Part shown: positions 55,062 through 64,000 of the stretch, in pieces
How the letters are laid out: every line of letters starts with the position of its first letter
Position numbering within the stretch: position 1 is the first letter of the stretch
Program-made: the position numbers and the translations under genes
The notes under the pieces: model-generated
Told to the model about the DNA's origin: nothing
What the model saw: only the letters and a program-made list of their open reading frames with translations
Databases searched by the model: none
NCBI GenBank assembly: GCA_012064385.1
Contig: QRDG01000067.1
Location: forward strand, 121,653-185,652
Source of the DNA: Puccinellia tenuiflora
Lineage: Eukaryota; Streptophyta; Magnoliopsida; Poales; Poaceae
DNA length: 64,000 bases
Direction: 5' to 3'

Positions 55062-56754
55062 TGAAGGGTCGCAGCATAGAAAACAAAAATTTTCCTACGC
55101 AAAGATAGCGGAATAAACCCAACATCTAGATCCGATCTATGAGAGGTTGGTAGCAAGAAGGAGATCGAATCTCACCCTCGAAGAAAACCGTGAGTGTTTT
55201 GTCGAGGCAGGGGTTGGCTAGTCGATCCCCGCAACTAGACTCGTCTAGTCGCGAGGAGATGTATTATCCAAGCGCCGCACGAGCAACGCCTCCGAGAGAT
55301 CCACACGTACAGCTCGATGAAGACTCCACGTTCTTGATCCCGCAAGAGGTGGTGGAGAGGCTCGAGATCAACAGCACGACGACGGTGGCGTGGTGTGTAT
55401 GGTGGAGATTGGACAGGGCTTCGCCAAGCGGTGTCGGGAGAGAGGAGGAGGAGGGGGGCGGCTAGGGAGAGGAGGGGGCCGGCGGCTAGGCACCTTGGGG
55501 AGGAGCCAAAGGGTGCCGCACCCCTCCCCTTGCCCCTCCTTATATAGGAGGCCAAGGGGGGTGCGCCCCTCCCTCTCCTAGGGCCGGCGCAAGGGGGGTT
55601 GGCTTGGCCCCCAAGCCACCACTAGGGTTTCGGCCGGCCCCCCCCTTGCTTCTAGAAGCATGGCCCGGGTGGGCCAATGGGGTGGTGGTGCGGCTGGCCC
55701 ATTAGGCCAGCCCACTGCCCCCTTTTACCATGTGGGCCCCATACTTTACCGATAACTTCTAGACCCCTCTAGAACCTTCTAGAACATTCCGGTACTTTAC
55801 CGATAAATTCCTGAACCTTTCTTATCCTCCGGAAACAACTTTCCTTATATGAATCTTATTCTCCGGACCACTCCGGAACTCCTCGTGACGTCCGGGATCC
55901 AATCCGGGACTCCGAATCAATATTCGTTCTCACCATCAATTATCTCGAACCCTAACTACATCGAACGTTAAGTGTGTGACTCTGCGGGTTCGCGAATATG
56001 TCATATTAATAGCGGGACCGGGATGTCCATATTAATTCCTACATATTCGACGAAGTACTTTACTAGTCGAACCACAATGTCTGGGATTCAATTAATCCAT
56101 ATACGATTCCTTTTGTTTCACGATATATTACTTGTCCGAGATTCAATCCACCGATATCTCCATATCTGATTAATCTCGTTACCGACAAGTTCTCTTTACT
56201 CGTTCCCATAGAATAGGATCCCTTATGACTAGCTACTTAGTCATATGCTTGCAAGCGTTTGGATGCTATACTACCGAGAGGGCCCAGAGATATCTATCCA
56301 ACTGTTGGATGAACAAATCCCAGTCTCGAAACATGACACCCAACAACCTATCATCGGAGAACCTGAAAGCCACCTTTATAATCACCCAGTTACGAAGTGA
56401 CGTTCGATGTCCACAAAGCTCTCCTCCGATAAACGGGAGTGACATAATCTCATGGTCTAAGGAAACTATATTTGACATCTATTTAATTTGAGTCTTGTCC
56501 ATTATATCATCACCTATGATACAAACTTCGTTTATTAAGCGATTCATAAATCCATGGTTAGGAAACATCTAACCATCACTTAATCAAACGAACTAGTCAC
56601 AAGAGGAAAGACTAGGGACACATTGCCGTTTATATTCCACACATGTATTTGTTTCCGGTTAATACAATTCTAGCATGGAATTAAACATATCATGAACGGA
56701 GAAATATGATAAACAATAATCATTTATTATTGCCTCTTGGGCATATCTCCAACA
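55062..56754 (-). repeat. 5' LTR of the minus-strand Copia element, 1693 bp
   Basis: Minus strand: TGTTGGAGATATGCCC to GACCCTTCA. The TATA box is at 55541-55548 (CTATATAAGGAG on the minus strand). It matches the plus-strand LTR at 60602-62336 in structure and length. Confidence 0.9.
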
Positions 56755-56764
56755 GGCCCAACTC

Positions 56765-59206
56765 TGTTAGTTTCATTTTATAACCGGAAGTAGCACCGGC
56801 AGTAGCACCGGAAGTACCGCTAAACCGGTACTACCGGGCACTTCACCGGAAGTTCCGGCTAGGAATTTTTGGTACTGGATGTTTTGGGTTTAGAACCGGA
56901 AGTACAATCGGAAGTACCGGCAAACCGGTACTACCGGGACCCTTACCGGAAGTACCGGCTAGTTCAATAATAACTTGGGAATTTCATAACTTAAATTCTA
57001 TTAAGTCAAATCTTGCACATGTTATATCAATTTGATCAACTCCCCAAATGCTATCAAACCATGGTAATATCAAATCATGACAACAAAAATTCCTATGATG
57101 TTATTCTTCATTTGAGTAAAGGAATTAAATTCGAATAATTATTTAATTCACTATTTACTCATCGAAACTCGGAAAATTACAAATAAGGTACCAAAATGAT
57201 CGGAAGAACAAAACCTAATTAATCATGTCATGTTCATGCATATATAAGCCATTCTTAGTGAAGTAATAAATTGTAAACAAGGTGGACACTAAGGTAAATA
57301 TGGGGTTGCTTCCAAATAATTGCACTAATTATTTGGCGCTCCATTTAATATTGTTAGTAAATCATATGATGATATCTTTGCATAAATTTGACATGTCATC
57401 ATGATTGTGCATTTCACCTTGTCTTCGTGTTATTTATTTGTTCTTCTATATTTTGCTTGGGTATCGATAAATTCCGGAGTGGAGGTTAACCCTACCTACC
57501 CCGACGAGCCGTACTACACGCCCCGGCAGCAAGACAAGAGATAACCTAACCTTCTTGACATCTAGCATCCTATTGCTTTATAAACTTATTTTATCCACCA
57601 TAATATTGCATGCGATTCCAATGACAATTTTGGTCAATGCTAGAGTCTCCTATGTATGCATGTTTTTCCCTTGAACCATCACATGCATCCCCTCCTATGA
57701 ACCCTAGGTCTTTGTGTTGGCCGGAGATAAATTATGTAATTGTTGTATTCATATGCTTAGCTATGCTTAGCCAAATGCTAGTTATGTCCGTTGATTAATT
57801 TCCAGAATTATGATGTTGATGGAATGTTTCGGACATGGTGGTTGCTCGTGGTACTTAATTAAATTGCTAAGAAGGCTTGGATGAGTTGCCATCGGGGATG
57901 GTGTTTTGTCTCATTCTTGCCCCTAGTTGCGAGTTCCTATCTTCGGACTCAAGGTTTGAGTGTGCTGCCATTGGAGGGGGTATGGGCTCCTTACTAACTG
58001 AATAACTTGTGCGGGCGTATCCAAGGGTCCTCTAGTTTGCTATTTCCATTTGCGTGTGGGTGTGTGAGTGGAAAAGAGAAACGATGAGGATGGAGGTGTT
58101 TAGGACATGGCGATGGGGGCAGGGGCTGAAATAGGCTGGGTAAACTTGTCCTGTCACCACAGATGACTCTTGGATAGTCTCATGCGAGGTAAAGGTTTAA
58201 CCGCGCCCACTCGCCGGCCTTCCCCGGAAGAGGGCCAATTAGGTGAGCCGGACGGTACCAATGGGTAAATTAGTACACCCCTGCAGGTTAAATCTTTTCG
58301 AAAAGCCATGTCCACGATTATGGACGCCTTGGGAATGGATTTACGGGATCATAAATAACTTAAACCTAATTAAAATTTGGCAGCTAGAGGTTGCAATTAC
58401 AACGTGTGATAAAAGGTTCATTTCCTCGAGGGTGATTCGAGGGAGTGCCTTGGTGGAGATGAGAGGTGGATTCTTGATACTATTTGGTTAGATGAGAACT
58501 GAAGGAAAAAGTTACTCTCTTATCCCTTTTATGAAAAATCTTCTAAGTAGTCGATACCATGGGTCAGTTATGTCTTTCTAAATGAAAACTGGCTTTATGC
58601 AAAATAACTAGTATACAGCTTTAGATCCTCCATCGTCATTGGGCCTATATCTCCCTACTAAACTTGCGAGTACGTCGTACTTAGTCTCTCTTTGCAGCCT
58701 TTATTAATTTGTTTCAGAGGAAGACGACACCGAGCACACATGTGGGTTCTTCATGGACGTCGACGAGTAGTTCGGGGTTCCCAGGTGACAGCTTGGGACC
58801 GTGGAACAAGCTGGTGGAGGTTGTTTATTTGTAGGCCTCTTAGGCCCTATATTTGGATCTTGTTGTACTAGACAACACTACTTCGCTTCCGCATGATGTA
58901 CTGATGGGTCGGTGACCCCTTTTGTGTGTAATATTTGTATCTTTCTCATATATGAGTTGCTATATGAATCTTTGTGTCGTAGAGTCTGTGATGTGCTAGT
59001 TGTTCCACAAGTCTTGATCTCTCTACTATACATGATAGCTATGTCTGAGCTTATGGCATGATCGAAGTGTTGCGTGCTGATGATCCATTCCGAGCACGCC
59101 TGCCAAAGATTTTGGCCTAGGACTGGTAAACCCAGTAACCTTCGATTGTGTAGCATGACCGGTTGCACAAAGCTTCATTGTATAGTTCGGGGGTTGGGGC
59201 GTTACA
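56765..59206 (-). mobile_element. Element C copy 2, inverted and truncated (U3 part only)
   Basis: On the minus strand it starts TGTAACGCCCCAACC at 59206 inside a Harbinger transposase frame and aligns with element C copy 1 through about 42400. It then has its own palindromic array (56784-56960) and stops right after a TATA-like TTATAAAATG (56784-56775). The transcribed part of the LTR (about 1.2 kb in copy 1) is missing. The flanks (AACTC left, TCATA right) do not match. Confidence 0.75.
56784..56960. repeat. Palindromic array CCGGAAGTACCGG / CCGGTACTACCGG in element C copy 2
   Basis: About ten CCGG-bounded or near-palindromic units, including CCGGTACTACCGGG twice and CCGGAAGTACCGG variants, end a few bases before the TATA-like box on the element strand. 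Confidence 0.8.
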
Positions 59207-59920
59207 TCATAGTCGGCCACCGCTTCAAGTACAACGTTGCATGCTCCAAGATGTCCTTCCTTTATACATCCCCTGCCAAGCGTATGGACAATTCTTCCAC
59301 TTCCAATGCATGCAGTCAATGCTTCCGAGCATCCCTGGAAAACCTCTTGTTTCAGTTACTACCAAGAGCCGAGCATTGTCTTGAGCATTTGGTTCCCTCA
59401 GATACGTGGGTCCAAACACCACATTCACCGCCTTGCAAAACCTGTAAGTGGCTTCACTGACTGTCGACTCAACCATACGGAAGTAGTCAACCATAGAATC
59501 TACGGGAGCCCCATATGCAAGACACCGTAAAGCAACCGAGCACTTCTAAATAGACGAGAAACCAAGAAGTCCGGTGCAGTCACTCTTAAGCTCAAAGTAC
59601 TCATCATACTCTCGCACACCATGCACAATGCTTTGGAACAAACCTCTATTCATCCTAAAGCGCCGGTGAAAAGCAACCTCATCGTTTACCGGCTGGTGCG
59701 CAAAATAATTGTTGAACAAAAGCATATGTCCCGCCGCCCGATCCCGGTTCGTGTTATCCTTTTTCCCAGGCATAGATCCACCACGTTTGGGTTCGACTTC
59801 CTCCGCCTGCACCATCGCCACAAGAATGCGGATGACCACTTCATTCTCTTGATCATCCATTTCAAGTGCGGTATGCTCTTCCATCATTTGGTGAAACATT
59901 ATTTCGTCGTTCGAGTCCAT
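59207..59920 (-). pseudogene. Harbinger transposase (DDE_Tnp_4 type), N-terminal part, broken
   Basis: ATG at 59920 (MDSNDEIMFHQMMEEH). A helical N-terminal region with FHRRFRMNRGLFQSIVHGV, then an in-frame TAG at about 59544. The same frame continues with MVDYFRMVESTVSEATYRF and the first catalytic block GFPGMLGSIDCMHWKWKNCP (first Asp). A frameshift near 59240 follows, and the frame is cut by element C copy 2 at 59206 after VVLEAVADYD. The other two catalytic acids are not present. Confidence 0.85.
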
Positions 59921-60451
59921 AGCCTAATCAAGGATCAAAACGTCGGAAATCATAAAATAAAGGATTGTCGGCAAAAAGCCGAACACCTTGCGGGCGGTAG
60001 GGAGGGACTTACTCATCGCGCCGGTGGGGAAGAGTTTCCGTCGGAGAAGAAAGAAGGCAAGTCTTGCCAGGGAGCGGCGGCGGCGAGTGTTGCGGTTGGG
60101 GGGCGACAATCGGCGGTGGAGATGGGGACGGCGGGGAGATGGCTATGTCGTGGGTGGCGGCAGTAGCGCGAGTCGCCGAGCAGGGAATAGAGGATGGAGG
60201 GATGGAAGCAGAAATGACTGCCGGCTCATTTTCGTGTGGCTGACAGGCGGGCCATATCTATCGGAGGCTCGGGCCGGACAGTGTCCAGCACCGCGAAGGC
60301 AGCCCTCAACTTTGGAGGCCCTGTTGGCGGTGCCGGACATTTTTCGGGCTGGACAAGGCCTTTGCGACCCCCGGTGTGGCCTGTTTTTCTGTCCGGGACC
60401 CTAATGGAGCTTTAGGGGCCCTATTGCGACCCCCCGATGGAGATTCTCTAA
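59207..60451 (-). mobile_element. PIF/Harbinger-type transposon, right end with transposase
   Basis: Contains the transposase start and the right terminal repeat (CCATCGGG end, TAA at 60449-60451). It is probably the other half of the element beginning at 51785, the middle having been replaced by the Copia and element C copy 2. A clear 3-bp target duplication could not be confirmed. Confidence 0.65.
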
Positions 60452-60601
60452 GGCTTAAAAATATTCTTTGGCTCCCCTTGTGTCGAATCAATAAATTTGG
60501 GATTTACTTCCCTCGAAAACTGTTGCGATCCCTTATACTTGTCGGTCATAAAGACTATTTCTGGCGCCATTGCCGGGGAGCATAACTTTATTTGTGAGCT
60601 C
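60452..60601 (+). mobile_element. Gypsy LTR 3' end with tRNA-Asp-type PBS
   Basis: GTGTCGAATCAATAAATTTG, CTCGAAAACTGTTGCGATCC and a PBS TGGCGCCATTGCCGGGGAGC (60562-60581) are the familiar end of a Triticeae Gypsy LTR followed by its primer site (one base differs from the usual GTTGCCGGGGA form). Only about 100 bp of LTR and 20 bp beyond the PBS remain. Confidence 0.75.
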
Positions 60602-62336
60602 TGTTGGAAATATGCCCAAGAGGCAATAATAAAGTTGTTTATTATCATATTTCATGTTTATGATAAATGTTTATTATCCATGCTATAATTGTATTAACCG
60701 GAAACATAATACATGTGTAGAATATAAACAACAAAGTGTCCCTAGTAAGCCTCTACTAGACTAGTTCGTTAGTCAAGAGATGGTTAAGGTTTCCTAACCA
60801 TGGACTTGTTATAGTCACTTGATAACGGAATCATATCATTAGGAGAATGATGTGATGGACAGACCCAATGATAAAGCATAGCAATTGATCATGTCACATA
60901 GTTTCATTGCTAACGCTTTTGTATATGTCAAGTATAGTTTCATTAGACCATGAGATTGTGTCACTCCTGTTTACCGGAGGAATGCTTTGTGGACATCAAA
61001 CGACACTTCGTAACTGGGTGATTATAAAGGTGGCTTTCAGGTATCTCCGATGGTACTTGTTGGGTGACATGAATCGAGAGTGGGATTTGACCCTCCATGT
61101 GACGGAGTAGATATCTCTGGGCCCTCTCGGTAATATAGCATCCAGAAGTTTGCAAACATGTTACTAAGTGGTAGTCACGGGGATCCTATATAATGGAACG
61201 AAGAAAGAGAATTTGCCAGGTAACGAGATTGAACTAGGTATGGTGATACTGACAATCAAATCTCAGGCAAGTGATATATCGTGAGACAAAGGGAATCATA
61301 TACGGGATTAATTGAATCCCCGACATCATGGTTCAACTGATAAAGAACTTCGTTGAATATGTAGGAACCAATATGGACATCCCAGTCCCGTTACTGGTTA
61401 TTGATTAGATCATGTCTACATATTCTCGAACCCACAGGGTCACACACTTAAGGCTTCGATGTAGCTAGGCCTTAGGTAAGATAATTAATGGTGTAAACAA
61501 ATATTGATTCGGAGTCTCGGATGAGATCCTAGATATCACGAGGAGCTCCGGAAGAGTCTAGAGATAAAGATTCATATAAGGAAAGTGGTTTCCGGGGTTT
61601 CAGAAATTCGGGAATTTTCCGGCAGGGTACCGGAAATATTCTAGAAGGTTCCGGAAGGTTCCAGAGTGGGGCCCACCTGACCTCAGGGCCGCCTGGACCG
61701 AGGGAGGTGCAGCAGCCCACCTGGGCTGGCCACACCAGCCCTCATAGGCCCATGCGGCCAAGGGAGGTGGGGGCGCACCCAAACCCTAAGGGGGCTTGCC
61801 TTGGAGGGCAAGAACCCTCCTTGGCCACCGGCCCTAGGTGGGATGGGGAGCACCCCTTGCCCCTCCACCTATATAAGGAGGGGTGCAACACAAGGGGAGG
61901 CTGCCCTGCAACCCTAGCCGCACCCCTCTCCTCCCTCCTCTCTCTCCCTCGTGCATGGCTTGGCGAAGCCCTGTCCGCGGGAATCCTCCACCAGCTCCAC
62001 CACCACACCGTTGTGCTGCTGGAATCTCGCGAGCCACTTCTTCCTCGCTTGAGGGATCAAGGAGAAGAAGTCTTCATCAAGTTGTATGTGTGGATACCGC
62101 GGAGGTGCTGCTCGTGCGGCGCTTCATCGGATAATACATCTCCTCGCGACTAGATGAGTCTAGTTGCGGGGATCGACTAGCCAACCCCTGCACCAACAAA
62201 ACGCGTTTGATCATTCCTCAAGGGTAAGAGATTGGATCTCATCTTCGCTACCTTCGTCTAATAGATCTAGATCCATTGGTTTTTCTTCCGCCTGTTTCGT
62301 ACGAAAAATTTTGTTTTCTATGCAACGAACCCGTCA
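60602..62336 (+). repeat. 5' LTR of the plus-strand Copia element, 1735 bp
   Basis: TGTTGGAAATATGCCC to AACCCGTCA, with a TATA box CTATATAAGGAG at 61868-61879 and the PBS two bases later. The length is normal for this family. Confidence 0.9.
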
Positions 62337-62337
62337 G

Positions 62338-62349
62338 TGGTATCAGAGC
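62338..62349 (+). other. Primer binding site of the plus-strand Copia element
   Basis: TGGTATCAGAGC, complementary to initiator tRNA-Met. Confidence 0.95.
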
Positions 62350-63114
62350 CTAGATCTATTCGTAGATATTGGTGCTATTAGAACACAAGGAGTTGTGGGC
62401 GTTGATGTTTTTGTTGCTACCTTCACACGTGCATTTTGTATCTTTACGGTATGGTGGGATTGAAGCGGCCCGGACCAACTTTACTCATCCACGTACGAGA
62501 GACCGGTTCCACACTTGACGTGCAACTTGTATTGCACATGTGGCTGGTGGGTGTCTGTTTCTCTTGCTATAGTGAGATGCGATCTTCAACGGAAGGCCTT
62601 TAAAAAGGATATAAAATAAGCAACTTTTATATCACTGTTGTGGCTTTGCATAGATTAGAACGGTTCTATCTCATGACTCATAGAATCCATGTAAAAATTG
62701 CATAAACGAAGTAGAGGATGTCTAACTTGTTTTTGCAGGGTTTTGTGATATGGTATGGCCAAGACGTGATTTGTGATAATGTATGCAATGATCATTTTTT
62801 TAAATTTTCACGACTTGCATGTCGATGAGTACGGCAACCGGCAGGAGCCATATGGTTGTCTCTTTATTATTGTATGACCTGTGTATCACTTTAATGCCAT
62901 GTAATTGCTTTTACTTTATCACTAAGAGTAGCAATAGTTGGTGGAGGCAACTATGAGACGGCGACGTCATGCTGGTGGTGATGGAGATCATGCCGGTGCT
63001 TTGGAGATGGAGATCAAAGGCACAAGAAAAGGCTATACCATATCACATATTAAATTGCATGTGATGTTTATCCTTTATGCGCCTTATTGCTTGCTTAGAT
63101 TTGATCGCGACGGT

Positions 63115-64000
63115 TGAAAGAGCATGGTTGCCCCCATGTGTGCTTTTGGTAATTAATGACAATCTCTATGGACTAATGTTTGTATTGAGCTATACTTGTA
63201 GGTGTGTCCATAAGCATTGCTTGATCTCCATATGCTGGAGTCAAGGCTAAGTGAAAAAGATCATATGTTGATCAAGGCTAAGTGCGGGTTGATCAACACT
63301 CAACTCCAAGTGAAGATATGCCGAAGAGTGCCTCTCCCATATTGGTGTATGGGGGAGCTATTAGCGAGTCTTCACCAAGCGGAGCGCAATCAAGAAAGGT
63401 GGTCTAACTTGAGAAGGAAAATATCGTCATCATCTATCTCAAGTGGATTATGCGCAAGGCAAAGGTATGATCTTGATAGGGTTTGTATTTTACCGGTCTC
63501 ATGATGTTAGTGAGAGATCGGATTATAGGATACTTAACCGTACTATCAAGAGGGGCTCTCGACCGAGTATCTTGATCGTATCGTTCATGGAGAGCTCAAA
63601 CCTTTGCATCCTTGCAATCATCTTTATTGGATCTTATTTGGCTCTTATCGTGGTGTGGTCTTGGTGCTTGTCGTGCTTGTCATGACAAGGCCAAGTTCAC
63701 CGAAAACGCATTTCGTTTGCATCTTCTAGTGCATTTTCAGTTTTGGAGATTTTGACGGTTCATCCAAGCATTTGTCGTCCTCTTTCCAATAAAATTGGAT
63801 TCACTCGATTCGGACTCCATTTGCAAAAGTTATGGCAATTCAGGTTTTACTGTTTGAATCTGGCCCGGAAGAACACCGGAGATGGTCCGGAGTATCCGGT
63901 CCCACCGGAGTCTCCGACCCAAAGGACCCAGACTCTCCGGTCCATTGTTTTTTGCTGCCAAGTGACCTTCTTGTGGTGCGGCTCTGGATAGGGGTCGGGA
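63115..64000 (+). mobile_element. LTR start, same family as 15840-18335, plus strand, cut by window end
   Basis: Starts TGAAAGAGCATGGTTGCCCC and aligns in inverted orientation with the LTR at 15840-18335 for most of its length (TTTTGGTAATTAATGACAAT, then the segment around 63590 with CTTGATCGTATCGT). Near 63866-63935 an array begins whose units are GGAGTCTCCG-like rather than the GGTACTACCG of the relative. The internal-side arm of the boundary hairpin is absent to its left, consistent with a 5' or solo LTR. Confidence 0.8.

Larger units (their letters stand above)
52318..56754 (-). mobile_element. Ty1/Copia element of BARE/WIS/Angela type, 5' half, minus strand
   Basis: 5' LTR, PBS, long leader, gag, protease and the start of integrase, read right to left, cut at about 52318. 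The LTR begins TGTTGGAGATATGCCC on the minus strand. A plus-strand relative begins at 60602, so the two stand head to head 3.8 kb apart. Confidence 0.85.
60602..63114 (+). mobile_element. Ty1/Copia element of BARE/WIS/Angela type, LTR plus leader, plus strand
   Basis: LTR, PBS and about 765 bp of leader, cut at 63114 by an LTR. The five bases before the LTR are AGCTC; the other end is not in the window. No gag start is reached. Confidence 0.9.

Noticed and set aside
56760..59211. Target duplication for element C copy 2
   Set aside because: AACTC and TCATA differ, in line with truncation at the left end.
51785..60451. 3-bp TWA target duplication of the Harbinger element
   Set aside because: TTA on the left and TAA on the right are mirror images and belong to the inverted ends; they are not a direct duplication.

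Overview
The window looks like nuclear intergenic DNA of a large-genome grass, most likely a Triticeae species (wheat, Aegilops or barley type). The reasons are: BARE/WIS/Angela-type Copia LTRs beginning TGTTGGAAATATGCCC, Tat-lineage Gypsy elements with an extra reverse-orientation gene, LTRs beginning TGATACGTCTC, a Stowaway MITE, and deep nesting of retrotransposons. There is no bacterial or organellar gene content. Family names were assigned by recognition alone, without a database search.

Layout. 1-12.4 kb is the genic island: the start of a PPR gene leaving the window on the left (minus strand), then one apparently intact five-exon host gene (629-7048, 290 aa, function not recognised) whose 5-kb last intron holds a hAT MITE and other repeats, a Stowaway MITE, a decayed LINE (7.7-11.45 kb), and a second, broken copy of the PPR 5' end. 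12.4-18.7 kb is a pile of truncated retroelements: an LTR piece, a Gypsy 5' half, a Copia RNase H tail, and a 2.5-kb LTR with a little internal sequence. 18.7-31.2 kb is a 12.5-kb Tat-type Gypsy (element A, minus strand) with gag-pol and an opposing multi-exon gene. 31.2-48.1 kb is the 3' half of a second Tat-type Gypsy (element B, plus strand). Its opposing gene was split by element C (34672-44165, TSD GGTGG), which was in turn split by element D (34782-40446, TSD CAGGT). 48.1-51.2 kb holds two solo LTRs with perfect target duplications. 51.8-60.5 kb is a broken PIF/Harbinger transposon containing a truncated Copia (minus) and a truncated inverted copy of element C. 60.5-64 kb holds a Gypsy LTR end with PBS, the 5' end of a second Copia (plus), and the start of an LTR related to the one at 15.8-18.3 kb.

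The most interesting signal is in a related group of LTR elements (15840-18703, element D, the solo LTR 48334-49627, and 63115-end). They combine: (i) an inverted repeat straddling the polypurine tract/3' LTR boundary, (ii) a short hairpin near the U5 end with an invariant G-rich loop, and (iii) an array of palindromic CCGG-N5-CCGG-type units just upstream of the U3 TATA box. Arms of (i) and (ii) differ between families by compensatory changes, which supports selection on structure. The palindrome core in (iii) differs between families and even within one family. Element D has gag and a second plant-transposon-type ORF but no pol, so it must be mobilised in trans.

Two single ambiguous bases (23087 and 52256) look like assembly joins. 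The first lies between two imperfect 456-bp copies inside element A, whose outer flanks also do not match. The 12.5-kb structure of element A should therefore be treated with caution.
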